Shown here piece after piece: positions 15,688-25,260 of a stretch of 44,064 nt of DNA (its first letter is position 1; each line of letters opens with the position of its first letter). Source of the stretch: an uncultured Flavobacteriales bacterium (GTDB lineage: Bacteria > Bacteroidota > Bacteroidia > Flavobacteriales_G > Salibacteraceae). The position numbers were made by a program, and so were the translations under genes. Under the pieces are notes generated by a model. The model was not told the origin of the DNA. It searched no databases and saw only the letters and a list, made by a program, of their open reading frames with translations. The stretch is taken from positions 1 to 44,064 of the forward strand of contig CAJVZZ010000021.1 in the NCBI GenBank assembly GCA_913020435.1, in the 5' to 3' direction.

Positions 15688-16812
15688 CTACTTAGCAAGC
15701 ACCTTAGCATATAGTTCCTCATATTGAGGTAGAATATTTTTGATATCAAATTTATTTGCTTGCTTAAATGCTCCTGCTCTAAAGCGAGCGAGACTTTCTT
15801 CATTTTTTAAAATGTCCAAAGCATTTTTTGCCATACCCTCTGTGTCACCAACATTACTCATAAAACCAGAAACTCCTTGTTCCATTACCTCAGGCAACCC
15901 TCCTGCGTTTGTGGTAATAACGGGCACTCTACTAATCATTGCCTCCAAAGCGGCAAGCCCAAAACTCTCTGTTTGAGAAGGCAAAATAAACAAATCTGCA
16001 ATGTCTATCACCTCTTCTACATCCTTGACCTTACCCAGAAAAATAGTGTCTTTACAGGTACCTAATTCACGAGATACTTTTTCAGCAGAAAATCGATCAG
16101 GACCATCACCAACAAAAATCATTTTAGCCGGGATTTTTTCTTGAATCAATGCAAAGGTCTTTACCACATCATAAACTCTCTTAACAGGCCGGAAGTTACT
16201 CATATGCATAATAATCCGTTCACCGTTCGGAGCATAACTTTTCTTTAATTGAGCGTTATCTCTCTTTTGATGTCTTTCTGGGCAAATAAAATTTGGTATC
16301 ACTTGTATTTCAGGCTTCACATCAAAATACCGTAAAGTATCGCCTTTTAAGTTTTCTGAAACTGCAGTGACTGCATCACTATTATTTATTGAAAATGTGA
16401 TTACCGGTTCAAAAGAAGGATCCTTACCAACTAAAGTAATATCCGTACCATGCAGAGTAGTAATAAAAGGAATATTGATTCCCTGTTGTTTCAAAATTTG
16501 CTGGGCCATATATGCCGCAGAAGCATGGGGTATGGCATAATGAACATGCAATAAGTCCAATTTCTCGTGCTTTACAACATCAACTAATTTACTGGTAAGT
16601 ACCAATTCGTATGGTGTGTATTGAAACAGTGGATACTGGGATACCATAACTTCATGGTAAAACATATTTGTTCCTAACTCGCTCAATCTAACCGGCTGAT
16701 CGTAGGTAATAAAGTGAATTTTATGGCCTTTCGCGGCCAAAGCCTTACCTAATTCTGTGGCTACAACACCGCTTCCACCAATGGTGGGATAACAAACAAT
16801 TCCTATACGCAT
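15688..16812 (-). CDS. bshA: BshA, N-acetyl-alpha-D-glucosaminyl L-malate synthase (bacillithiol synthesis)
   Basis: The 374-residue GT4 enzyme transfers GlcNAc from UDP-GlcNAc to L-malate, the first step of bacillithiol synthesis in the cytoplasm. The N-terminus MRIGIVCYPTIGGSGVVATE is characteristic of BshA rather than of other GT4 enzymes. Supporting motifs are THLHGTDI-type LHGTDITLVG, the VTAVSENL strand, and the EX7E motif in ESFGLAALEAM near the C-terminus. It is full length. bshB and bshC are not in the window, as is usual for scattered Bacteroidota bsh genes. The downstream lipoprotein gene may be co-transcribed, but the 76-bp gap leaves this open. Confidence 0.93.
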   Translation of the reverse strand: MRIGIVCYPTIGGSGVVATELGKALAAKGHKIHFITYDQPVRLSELGTNMFYHEVMVSQYPLFQYTPYELVLTSKLVDVVKHEKLDLLHVHYAIPHASAAYMAQQILKQQGINIPFITTLHGTDITLVGKDPSFEPVITFSINNSDAVTAVSENLKGDTLRYFDVKPEIQVIPNFICPERHQKRDNAQLKKSYAPNGERIIMHMSNFRPVKRVYDVVKTFALIQEKIPAKMIFVGDGPDRFSAEKVSRELGTCKDTIFLGKVKDVEEVIDIADLFILPSQTESFGLAALEAMISRVPVITTNAGGLPEVMEQGVSGFMSNVGDTEGMAKNALDILKNEESLARFRAGAFKQANKFDIKNILPQYEELYAKVLAK

Positions 16813-16876
16813 AAGGAGACGAAATTACACCTTCTATAATGTTAGGATAGCAGAACAACTGACAATTTAGAAGGTT

Positions 16877-19800
16877 TTAACCCTCTGGCTGTGCTTTACT
16901 ATTTGCAACGGCATCGTAAATCACTTCTTGTATCCTCGTTCTTATATCCATATTCAGCAACTTGGTATTGGAGGCATCTGGATATACTCGATTAGAAAGG
17001 AAAATATAAACGATTTCTTCATCTGGATCAGCCCAAGCCATTGTACCTGTAAACCCAGTATGTCCGAAACTCTCGAGAGAAACACAATTACAAGTGGGAC
17101 CTCCTCCTCCATTTCTTACCGGCTTATCAAAACCTGCTCCTCTGCGATTATCTTCTTCGCAAAACTGACATCTCACAAACTCTTTTACTGTTTCTTCAGA
17201 GATATAGCGTCTGCCTCCATACTCACCAAAGTTCATGAAACATTGCATGATTTTAGCTAGATCGTTGGCGTTAGAGAACAATCCAGCATGACCTGCAACT
17301 CCACCCATCATAGCAGCACCGGGATCATGCACATCTCCATGTACCAACTGTCTTCTAAAGGTATTATCATTTTCGGTCGGTACTATAATTTCCTTTGGAT
17401 GAAAGTTCATGGGCTTATAAGTAGCTGTAGCTAACCCCATAGGCTTGTAAAAATTTTCAGCAACGTATTTATCTTGTGAAAGGTTTGATTGTTTCTCAAT
17501 AATTTCAGTCAAAAAATAATACCCTAAATCACTGTACTTGTATTTTTTCGATTCACTAAGAGGAGTGCTTAATAATTCACTTAAGATTCGATTTGGATAA
17601 TCCTTGTGCATGTACAAACTTTCGGCAACTCGGAAAGGATAAGTCTCCGATTGAACCAATGAATAGTAACTGTATTTAGGATAACCGTTAACCAATGTAT
17701 TCTTGTAGAAAGGAATCCAAGGAGTCAGACCAGCTTTGTGACTTAACATATCTCTAAGCACTATTTCACCGTAAGGTTGTGCAGCTGAATCCACCAAGTC
17801 AGGCAAATAATCGCACAGATACTTATCCAAATCAAACTTCTTGTCATCATACAATTTCATCACACTAAGTGTAGTTGAGGCTATTTTTGTGATGCTCGCT
17901 AAATCATAAATCGAAGCGTCTGAAACTGGTTTTTTATTGTCATAGGTGTAATAGCCAAAGTTTTTTTTGTAGATCACTTTCCCAGATTTTGCAACCAGTA
18001 CTTGACAGCCTGGATAAGCACCATCCAAAATACCTTCTAATGCAATAGAATCTATGTGAGCTAAATCTAAACTCGTAATGTTTACTTCTTCCGGTTGAGT
18101 GTATTTAAATGTACCCAAAGATTCGGTTGAAAATCCCGTCCCAGCAGGGTAAGTATTCGAAACTGTTACCGGAAGTTTACCGTTTACTTCAATGGCACCA
18201 AACAAAGCTTGAGCGGCATATTCTTGTTGAAATTCGCCATCGTGGTATACCACCAAAATACTTTCAATTTCATCTAATTTTTCCAAATGCTTTAAACCAT
18301 AAGGATTTCCAAAATAAACGAGAGTGACTTTTCCTTTTGCTTCAAGCAGTTTTACAGCATTTGCCATCTCCTTAGTAATTCCAAAATTTCGACCTGGATA
18401 TTGTCTAAGTCCATGTAGACTTATTATAATATGATTAAAGCCTTCTAAGCTATTATTTAATGCAATTATTTCGTCAAATGTGGGGGTGCTGGAAATTCCG
18501 AAATGTTTAGCTGGAGCATATAAATCAATTGTTTTTTGAAACGTGTTTTTCTCTTCTAAACTGGCCATTTCTCCAATAGAAATTGTAGCTAACTTAATAC
18601 TGTCCAATTGCTGATATGGCAATAAATTATTACGATTCTGAATCAACGTCAAACTTTTCTCAACTACTTTCCGATTGCTCAACTGCATGGCTTTTGAGTT
18701 CAAATCTTCATAAAGATTTTCCATTGCTACTGCTTCGTTTTTATTCAACTGCAGCCAATATTTTGCTTTCAAAATTTTAGCACATCGCTTCGAAATTTCT
18801 TCTTCTGATATTTCCCCACTTACAATTGCCGCTTTAATTTTAGAAATTGCTTTAGGAACATCTTCAGAAAATAACAGGACGTCGTTTCCTGCGAGCAATG
18901 CTCGTACATCTACTTCTCCAGGCTCAAAATAGCTGCTTACGCCCTTCATATTAAGTGCATCGGTGAATATCAAGCCTTTAAATTGCAGATCGTTTTTCAA
19001 TAAATCGGTAACCACTTTTGAAGAAAGTGTAGTGGCAAGGTTTGGCGTTTTGTCGAGTGCAGGAACAAAAAGATGAGCAACCATAATACTGCCCAATCCT
19101 GCATCAATTAATTCGCGAAAAGGATACATTTCAAGTTCCTCTAACCTTTCTAAATCATGGCTGATAACAGGTAATGATTTATGCGAATCTGCATCGGTAT
19201 CACCATGACCTGGAAAATGCTTACCGCAGGCTAGAACCAAATTATCTTGCATTCCTTTCATATAAGCTATTCCTTTTTCTGCAACCAACACTTTATTTTC
19301 GCCAAAAGACCGGCTGTTTATTACAGGATTTTTAGGATTGTTATTGACATCGATTACTGGAGCAAAATTCACATGCACACCTAATCTTCGACATTGCACT
19401 GCCAAAGCAGCTCCCATTTCATAGATAGCCTCGTTATTTTTTATTGCGCCCAAAGCCATTTGTCTTGGATAACCAATTGTACTATCCAATCGCATATCCA
19501 AGCCCCATTCTGCATCCATCGCTATCATCAACGGAACTTTTGCCTTGTTCTGATAGTGGTTTGTCAATCTTGCTTGTCGAACAGGGCCGCCTTGAAAGAA
19601 TATTAAACCACCTATACCGTGTTTAGATACTAACTTTCGAATCGCGTTTTTATGACTTTCTCCTTTATTCGAATAAGCAGCTACCATGAATAGCTGTCCG
19701 ATTTTCTCATTTAAACTCAAGGATTTCAATTGTCTATTTACCCAAATATTTGAAGAGTCCAATAAAAATGGTGGAGTCTTGAAGGTTTTAAGATAAGGTT

Positions 19801-19894
19801 GAGCTGCATCACTCGCAGCAATCTCACTAAACTGTGCAATTAAACTAGTGCTGAAAAATGAAAAAACGATAAGAAAAACTGTTGTAAAACGCAT
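16877..19894 (-). CDS. Secreted fusion of a NagZ-like GH3 glycosidase and a serine beta-lactamase-family hydrolase
   Basis: The 1005-residue protein has a signal peptide (MRFTTVFLIVFSFFSTSLIAQ) and two enzymes in one chain. The GH3 part (about residues 50-600) has KHFPGHGDTDADSHKSLP near 224-241, the Asp-His pair of NagZ-type N-acetylglucosaminidases, and the nucleophile Asp in FTDALNMKG near 312. A beta-lactamase/PBP4-like domain follows from about residue 615, with SITK (SxxK nucleophile) near 667 and a YSD second motif near 785. Together they suggest an envelope protein that trims peptidoglycan sugars and peptides or esters. The fusion is known in Bacteroidota; its true substrates are inference. 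It is separated from bshA by 64 bp. Confidence 0.88.
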   Translation of the reverse strand: MRFTTVFLIVFSFFSTSLIAQFSEIAASDAAQPYLKTFKTPPFLLDSSNIWVNRQLKSLSLNEKIGQLFMVAAYSNKGESHKNAIRKLVSKHGIGGLIFFQGGPVRQARLTNHYQNKAKVPLMIAMDAEWGLDMRLDSTIGYPRQMALGAIKNNEAIYEMGAALAVQCRRLGVHVNFAPVIDVNNNPKNPVINSRSFGENKVLVAEKGIAYMKGMQDNLVLACGKHFPGHGDTDADSHKSLPVISHDLERLEELEMYPFRELIDAGLGSIMVAHLFVPALDKTPNLATTLSSKVVTDLLKNDLQFKGLIFTDALNMKGVSSYFEPGEVDVRALLAGNDVLLFSEDVPKAISKIKAAIVSGEISEEEISKRCAKILKAKYWLQLNKNEAVAMENLYEDLNSKAMQLSNRKVVEKSLTLIQNRNNLLPYQQLDSIKLATISIGEMASLEEKNTFQKTIDLYAPAKHFGISSTPTFDEIIALNNSLEGFNHIIISLHGLRQYPGRNFGITKEMANAVKLLEAKGKVTLVYFGNPYGLKHLEKLDEIESILVVYHDGEFQQEYAAQALFGAIEVNGKLPVTVSNTYPAGTGFSTESLGTFKYTQPEEVNITSLDLAHIDSIALEGILDGAYPGCQVLVAKSGKVIYKKNFGYYTYDNKKPVSDASIYDLASITKIASTTLSVMKLYDDKKFDLDKYLCDYLPDLVDSAAQPYGEIVLRDMLSHKAGLTPWIPFYKNTLVNGYPKYSYYSLVQSETYPFRVAESLYMHKDYPNRILSELLSTPLSESKKYKYSDLGYYFLTEIIEKQSNLSQDKYVAENFYKPMGLATATYKPMNFHPKEIIVPTENDNTFRRQLVHGDVHDPGAAMMGGVAGHAGLFSNANDLAKIMQCFMNFGEYGGRRYISEETVKEFVRCQFCEEDNRRGAGFDKPVRNGGGGPTCNCVSLESFGHTGFTGTMAWADPDEEIVYIFLSNRVYPDASNTKLLNMDIRTRIQEVIYDAVANSKAQPEG

Positions 19895-20063
19895 ATTTTA
19901 AAGGAAATTGACTTTGCTCTAAAGGTAACACTTGCCTTAACTAAGATTGGACAACACCTTGCGGCTTTTCAACACCAGATATTGGATTACGTATTCCCGT
20001 TTTCTTACCAATTTTTAGGCAAATTGAACACTGCTAATCGTAAGTCAACCTAAGCAAAGTGTA

Positions 20064-20071
20064 TATCTTTG
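20064..20071 (+). promoter_or_regulatory. -7 box (TATCTTTG) of the mutL-rhomboid operon
   Basis: TATCTTTG matches TAnnTTTG, with transcription expected near 20075. It supports ATG 20084 over an earlier in-frame start at 20069, which overlaps the box. No TTG is found at normal -33 spacing. Confidence 0.5.
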
Positions 20072-20083
20072 AGGTTGTATTTT

Positions 20084-20374
20084 ATGAAAAACAGACTTCC
20101 TACATTTATAAAACTTCCTCGGTACAAAAGGTTTAATTACAAACCCGTTTTTTATGATGCCGAAAAAGAAGATATAGAACAACGCGTTGCTCGCATCGAA
20201 AAAGAAGTTGCAGCTGAAAAGCGCGGTGAATTGAATAGTGCCTTGCTTAGACAAAGACTGAGATCAGATTGGGAAAGAGGCAGTCGTCAGGGAATTATTC
20301 AAAAATCAAACATCAGAGTGGCATTAATCGCAGTATTCCTTTTCGCTGTAATTTACCTTTATCTTAATAGTTAA
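20084..20374 (+). CDS. Small single-pass membrane protein with a charged cytoplasmic helix
   Basis: The protein is 96 residues from ATG 20084. It begins MKNRLPTFIKLPRYKRFNYKP, continues as a strongly charged helical region (DAEKEDIEQRVARIEKEVAA), and ends with one membrane helix (VALIAVFLFAVIYLYL), leaving two residues behind it. The topology is probably N-in with most of the protein in the cytoplasm. It resembles small proteins often found in front of mutL in Bacteroidota, but I cannot name a family. Its stop codon overlaps the ATG of mutL (TAATG), so the two are translationally coupled. Confidence 0.75.
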   Translation: MKNRLPTFIKLPRYKRFNYKPVFYDAEKEDIEQRVARIEKEVAAEKRGELNSALLRQRLRSDWERGSRQGIIQKSNIRVALIAVFLFAVIYLYLNS

Positions 20375-22245
20375 TGGAAAACATTATCAACTTATTACCC
20401 GATAATGTGGCAAACCAAATTGCCGCTGGTGAAGTCGTTCAACGACCTGCTTCAGTAGTAAAAGAATTACTAGAAAATAGTATAGATGCAGGTGCAACCG
20501 AAGTCAAACTAATTGTCGAAGATGCCGGAAAAAGCATGATTCAAGTAATTGATAATGGAAAAGGAATGTCTCCTACCGATATTCGAATGTGCTTGGAACG
20601 TCATGCAACATCTAAAATCAAAAATGCAGAAGACCTCTTTTACATTACCACAATGGGTTTTAGAGGAGAAGCTCTTGCAAGTATCGTAGCGATTTCTGAA
20701 GCTGAAATAAAATCAAAACGAAGTGAGGACGAATTGGCGAACTTGATTAAAGTAGTTGCAAGTAAAGTTACCAAACAAGAGCCTTGTACTTCGCCAAACG
20801 GTACGTCGATTTCCATAAAAAACCTATTCTTTAATATTCCGGCTAGAAGAAAGTTTTTAAAGAAAAATTCTGTGGAAGGTCGACATATTATAGATCAATT
20901 TGAGCGAATAGCTTTGGTCCACCCCGATGTGAAGTTTCAACTTTACCAAGATGGTGAAGAACTTTTTCATTTGGAACATGGAACATTCAGACAGCGATTA
21001 GTAGCCGTATTTGGAAAAAATTTCAACGACAGATTGGTTCCTGTTCAAGAGACAACAAACATTGTTTCAATAAAAGGATTTATTTGCAAGCCCGAGTTTG
21101 CAAGAAAAACTCGAGGTGAACAATACTTCTTCGCTAATAATCGATTTATTAAAAATCATTATCTGCATCATGCAGTTCAACAAGCATTTGAAGATCTTAT
21201 TCCGAAAGGACATCACCCCTCCTATTTTTTAAAATTGGACCTAGACCCAGGTTCAATGGATATAAATATCCACCCAACCAAAACTGAAATAAAATTTGAG
21301 GACGAAAAATCAGTTTATGCCATCATTCGCTCTTCAGTAAAAAAAGCGCTTGGGGAACATAATATTACGCCGTCGCTAGATTTTAATCGAGAAACCTCTT
21401 TTGACCAACTCGAAAAAAACAAAAAATTAGGTCTTCCAGGTATTTCAGTAGACCCAGAATACAATCCTTTTAGTGAGCGCAAAAATTCGAGTGGAATAAC
21501 TCGAAAAATGGATTATAGTGCAGTAAACCCTGCCTACTCAACACCTGTAGACCATTGGGAAAACCTTATTCAAAATACAGATTCCGAACTTCAGCCATCG
21601 ATGGATTTTGAAACTATGGAAAATGAATTTGAACAAAATGCCAGCTTGGTAAGTTCAAGTGAAACCGACTCAAGTTCTGCTACTCAAGACAAAATCATTC
21701 AACTACACAATCGATTTATTATCATTCAAATAAAATCGGGAATGATGATTGTTGATCAACAAAGGGCGCACGAACGTGTTCTTTTTGAACGTTATTTAGG
21801 GCAATTGGCCCAAGGCAATGGAAAAGCACAGCAACTCATTTTTCCTGAGAATATTGATTTAAACCCTAATGACGCAGATTTGTTAAATGAGTTAATACCT
21901 CAACTGAGATGCATGGGTTTTGACATAGATGAATTTGGGAAAAACGCGTTTATTGTTCGGGGAATGCCTACCGAAATAAAAAGCACGAATGCCTTAGATG
22001 TGATTGATGGCATAATTAGCAATTACAAACTGAACGATACCGAACTTAAATTAGATGGGCGAGTAAACCTTGCATACAGCTTAGCACAAAAAAGCGCCGT
22101 AAAATCAGGTCGAAAATTAGATAAACCTGAAATGCAAATGTTGATTGATGAGTTATTTGCATGTGAAAACCCCAATTACAATCCAGCTGGAAAAAGAATT
22201 ATTCAAAATCAAAGTTTAGAACAACTTTTAAAATCTTTCGAATAA
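20374..22245 (+). CDS. mutL: DNA mismatch repair protein MutL
   Basis: The 623-residue protein has the GHKL ATPase motifs of MutL: ELLENSIDAGATEV (residues about 33-46), DNGKGM, RHATSKI and GFRGEALASI. A linker of low conservation (about 340-440) leads to the C-terminal dimerisation domain with DQQRAHERVLFE. Compared with the endonuclease-type motif DQHA(X)2E(X)4E, the His and the following Ala are replaced. The usual CPHGRP segment reads NPAGKR, and the ACR-type motif lacks its cysteine. The nicking activity is therefore doubtful. Mismatch repair would need MutS, which is not in the window. It overlaps its neighbours on both sides by single bases. Confidence 0.95.
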   Translation: MENIINLLPDNVANQIAAGEVVQRPASVVKELLENSIDAGATEVKLIVEDAGKSMIQVIDNGKGMSPTDIRMCLERHATSKIKNAEDLFYITTMGFRGEALASIVAISEAEIKSKRSEDELANLIKVVASKVTKQEPCTSPNGTSISIKNLFFNIPARRKFLKKNSVEGRHIIDQFERIALVHPDVKFQLYQDGEELFHLEHGTFRQRLVAVFGKNFNDRLVPVQETTNIVSIKGFICKPEFARKTRGEQYFFANNRFIKNHYLHHAVQQAFEDLIPKGHHPSYFLKLDLDPGSMDINIHPTKTEIKFEDEKSVYAIIRSSVKKALGEHNITPSLDFNRETSFDQLEKNKKLGLPGISVDPEYNPFSERKNSSGITRKMDYSAVNPAYSTPVDHWENLIQNTDSELQPSMDFETMENEFEQNASLVSSSETDSSSATQDKIIQLHNRFIIIQIKSGMMIVDQQRAHERVLFERYLGQLAQGNGKAQQLIFPENIDLNPNDADLLNELIPQLRCMGFDIDEFGKNAFIVRGMPTEIKSTNALDVIDGIISNYKLNDTELKLDGRVNLAYSLAQKSAVKSGRKLDKPEMQMLIDELFACENPNYNPAGKRIIQNQSLEQLLKSFE

Positions 22246-22997
22246 TGCAAGGAATGGGTTCTCAAGGATTTTCAATGTTACCTCCAGTAGTAAAAAACTT
22301 ACTCATTATCAATGGGTTATTGTTTTTAGCAACGGTTACTTTCAATCTGTCTTTAGACATTGACCTAACTAATATTTTAGGGCTTCACTATTTTGAATCC
22401 CCTCTATTTGAACCTTACCAGTTGGTTACCTATATGTTTATGCATGGCGGTCTCTCTCACCTATTCTTCAACATGTTTGCCGTTTGGATGTTCGGTAGCC
22501 AGATTGAAAATGCATGGGGACCAAAACGATTTTTGATTTACTACCTAATTACTGGTATTGGAGCTTCATTATTGCACTATGGCATCGTGTATTTCGAAAT
22601 AATGAATCTTGAGAGTATGATGACTCCATCAGCAATTGAATATGTAATAAAAGGGGGCGCCGATCTTATTGTTTCAGGAAGAAATTATGTCGACCCTAAT
22701 ATGGGTGAATTAAATGCTCTTTATAACACAGGCCTAGTTGGTGCTTCTGGAAGTTTATTTGGTGTTCTGTTAGCTTTTGGAATGTTGTTTCCAAATACCT
22801 CTTTATACATGATGTTTATTCCTGTTCCAATCAAAGCCAAATATTTTGTAGCTGGTTATGGAGCATTAGAATTAATAAATGGAATTCAACAACGACCAGG
22901 GGATAATGTGGCGCACTTTGCACATTTGGGCGGAATGTTGTTTGGGTATTTGCTTATTAAATATTGGCAGAAAAACGAAAAAACTAAGCACTTATAG
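22245..22997 (+). CDS. Rhomboid family intramembrane serine protease (first copy)
   Basis: The 250-residue protein has six membrane segments. The rhomboid signature HGGLSHLFFNMFAVWMFG is followed by the nucleophile Ser168 in GASGSLFG and the catalytic His in the HFAHLGG segment. A loop of roughly 60 residues between helices 3 and 4 (around NLESMMTPSAIEYVIKGG) is larger than in GlpG-type enzymes but common in Bacteroidota. It cleaves membrane-anchored substrates within or beside the bilayer; the substrates are unknown. Its ATG overlaps the mutL stop, and the second rhomboid starts two bases after its own stop. Confidence 0.93.
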   Translation: MQGMGSQGFSMLPPVVKNLLIINGLLFLATVTFNLSLDIDLTNILGLHYFESPLFEPYQLVTYMFMHGGLSHLFFNMFAVWMFGSQIENAWGPKRFLIYYLITGIGASLLHYGIVYFEIMNLESMMTPSAIEYVIKGGADLIVSGRNYVDPNMGELNALYNTGLVGASGSLFGVLLAFGMLFPNTSLYMMFIPVPIKAKYFVAGYGALELINGIQQRPGDNVAHFAHLGGMLFGYLLIKYWQKNEKTKHL

Positions 22998-22999
22998 AA

Positions 23000-23890
23000 A
23001 TGGCAAATTTCATTCTTGACGACTTTAAAAGAATTTTTACTGGAGACAATCCTCTCTCTAAAATCATCGTAGCTAACGTAATTATTTTTCTGATTACCGA
23101 ACTTTTTGGGCGGTTTATTCCAATAGTGAATTGGTTTGCTATACCTGGTGATGCAACTTATTTCTTATTACACATTTGGTCGGCAGTCACTTACATGTTT
23201 TTGCATGCCAATTTTATGCATATTCTTTTCAATATGCTCTGGTTGTATTGGATAGGTAAAATTTTATTAGAATACCTTGGTCCTCGGCGGTTTGTAGCTA
23301 TCTATTTCTTGGGTGGAATTGCAGGCGGCTTATTGTACTCCATAAGTTTCAACCTATTAGCAGCCGTTGGTTCATTCCCAATGGGAGGTCTACTTTTAGG
23401 AGCTTCTGCAGCTGTAATGGCGATAGTTGCTGCTTCAGCTACACTTTTACCCGATCACAGGATTAACCTTTTTCTACTCGGACCTGTTCCATTAAAGTAT
23501 CTTGCAATAGGGGCCCTAATTCTGACATCAGTGTTGGATTTCTCTGTAAACATGGGTGGTAAACTGGCCCATATTGGCGGTGCAGCTCTAGGTTTTTTCT
23601 TTGTGAGAAATCTGCAAAATGGAAAAGATTGGTCGGTCCCTTTTTATAGCTTCTTGTTCGCAGTGCGCAATCCTTTTATTAAAAAGAAAATGCGTGTAGT
23701 TTCTAACAAAAAATCGAACACTGGACAAAGACAAGAAACAGCAACTCCAAATCCTAGCGCTTCACATTTGAGCGACGCAGAACATCAACAAAAAATCGAT
23801 GGTATACTCGATAAAATTGGAAAATCAGGATACGATTCTCTTACCGAAACGGAAAAAGAGTTTTTATTTAAAGCAAGTGGAAGAAAGTAA
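23000..23890 (+). CDS. Rhomboid family protease (second copy) with a DUF6576-like tail
   Basis: This 296-residue protein has the HANFMHILFNMLWLYWIG signature and the nucleophile Ser136 in GASAAV. Its last helix carries the His in LAHIGG, so it looks active. After the membrane domain comes a basic linker and a C-terminal helical segment, roughly residues 253-296 (LSDAEHQQKIDGILDKIG, then a Ser/Thr-rich turn and EKEFLFKASG). This segment matches the short DUF6576 tail found on Bacteroidota rhomboids. It is only moderately similar to the upstream rhomboid, so the pair is an old duplication rather than a recent copy. It closes the operon that includes mutL. Confidence 0.92.
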   Translation: MANFILDDFKRIFTGDNPLSKIIVANVIIFLITELFGRFIPIVNWFAIPGDATYFLLHIWSAVTYMFLHANFMHILFNMLWLYWIGKILLEYLGPRRFVAIYFLGGIAGGLLYSISFNLLAAVGSFPMGGLLLGASAAVMAIVAASATLLPDHRINLFLLGPVPLKYLAIGALILTSVLDFSVNMGGKLAHIGGAALGFFFVRNLQNGKDWSVPFYSFLFAVRNPFIKKKMRVVSNKKSNTGQRQETATPNPSASHLSDAEHQQKIDGILDKIGKSGYDSLTETEKEFLFKASGRK

Positions 23891-24152
23891 GTTTCGCAAA
23901 ATTTATTGATTTTCTGATAAATCAAATACTCCTAAGAAACTACAACTACTCAGAATTATTGGACTCAATAACAGTCTCAATTGAATGATTAGCATAGAGT
24001 TTATGTATAACTATCGCAGCTATTTCTTTCAAAAGCGCTTCGATTACGCATATGAAATGACTGTGATTTTAAGGTTTAAAATGTTTAAAAACGATGTGCT
24101 ACTACCAGTTAATATTACTGCCAATTATTCATCTTTGATATAATAATCAGTC
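23891..24152. other. 262-bp intergenic stretch
   Basis: No supported gene is seen. It contains an open frame of 52 codons (23985-24143) without recognisable features, and ends with the promoter region of the EEP-family gene, where I find no clean TAnnTTTG box. Confidence 0.35.
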
Positions 24153-25247
24153 ATGCGAAAAACAGCACTATCTATAGTTGACAAGACGATTTATGTCTTT
24201 AACGTTCTGGCAGCACTTGCTTTGCTCGTTTCGTATGCAGCACCATATGTTAATCCCGCAGATTATTGGTACATCTCAATTTTTGGATTAGCGTATCCTA
24301 TACTCCTTATCGCTAATGCCATTTTTATTCTCTACTGGATCATTAGATTAAAAAAGCATTTATTTCTTAGTACAGTGGCAATAGCACTAGGCTATTTTCA
24401 TTTTGCTAAATTTTACCAATCTCATGAAGTCAATGAATATCCTCCAGTAAATAGTATTCGCGTATTATCTCACAACCTAAGAGCACTCGGACTAAATGGT
24501 CCTGAATTCCAAACTGAAGATAGCAGGAAGGTCTTTGAATTTTTAGATGAAGGAATTTATGATGTGTATTGCTTTCAAGAATTTTTCAATACAAACCGGG
24601 AAGGTTTTACACCTTACGATTCTCTAAAAAGAATTACACATGCCAATTACAGACACGTAGAAATACTTGTTGAATTTCGAGGAAATTCCTTTGGAATTGC
24701 AACATTATCTCAATACCCAATAGTAAAAAAAGGGATTGTAGACTTTGAACGTGAGGGAACTAATATGTGTATTTATACCGATATTGATTTTAACGGAACT
24801 ATTGTTCGTGTCTATAACATGCATTTGCAAAGTTTAGGACTGGGCCAAAGAGATATGAACGTTTTTCAATACAATGGAGAGTCGCAGAAAGAAAAAATAG
24901 ATGATGCAAAATCTGTTTTAGACAAACTAAAATCTGCTTACTCGAAAAGACAAGAACAGGCAGAAAAAATAAGGCAGCATATTTCCGAATGTCAATATCC
25001 GGTAATTGTTTGTGGTGATTTTAATGATACCCCACTTTCGTATACTTATCAGCAAATTAAAGGCGAACTAAATGATGCTTTCGAAGAATCAGGTACTGGC
25101 CTAGGACATACATATAACGGCGCCTTTCCAATGTTACGTATCGATTATATGATGTATAGCAATACCATTAAGAACCACCATTTTGAAGTGGTTAAAAAGG
25201 ATCTATCGGATCATTATCCTTTGGTTGGCTACTTTACTTTTGATTAG
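24153..25247 (+). CDS. Membrane-anchored endonuclease/exonuclease/phosphatase (EEP) family protein
   Basis: The 364-residue protein has three membrane helices in the first ~95 residues, followed by an EEP-fold domain. The motifs are RVLSHNLRALG, the metal-binding Glu in VYCFQEFFN, YNMHLQSLG with the catalytic-type His, CGDFNDTPLS, and the closing SDHYPLVGYF. The family includes phosphodiesterases that act on nucleic acids, sphingomyelin or inositol phosphates, and the substrate of this Bacteroidota branch is not known. The helices and an exported catalytic domain make a role on lipids or periplasmic nucleic acid more likely than DNA repair. It stands alone, with the nested inverted repeat behind it. 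Confidence 0.85.
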   Translation: MRKTALSIVDKTIYVFNVLAALALLVSYAAPYVNPADYWYISIFGLAYPILLIANAIFILYWIIRLKKHLFLSTVAIALGYFHFAKFYQSHEVNEYPPVNSIRVLSHNLRALGLNGPEFQTEDSRKVFEFLDEGIYDVYCFQEFFNTNREGFTPYDSLKRITHANYRHVEILVEFRGNSFGIATLSQYPIVKKGIVDFEREGTNMCIYTDIDFNGTIVRVYNMHLQSLGLGQRDMNVFQYNGESQKEKIDDAKSVLDKLKSAYSKRQEQAEKIRQHISECQYPVIVCGDFNDTPLSYTYQQIKGELNDAFEESGTGLGHTYNGAFPMLRIDYMMYSNTIKNHHFEVVKKDLSDHYPLVGYFTFD

Positions 25248-25260
25248 AGGTTATCGTAAG

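Noticed and set aside
15612-15803. Longer N-terminus for the small lipoprotein
   Set aside because: It would overlap bshA in another frame and hide a good signal peptide starting at ATG 15611.
23985-24143. 52-codon plus-strand ORF ahead of the EEP gene
   Set aside because: No signal, domain or promoter supports it, and its composition is ordinary for AT-rich intergenic DNA; it could only be kept if conserved in relatives.
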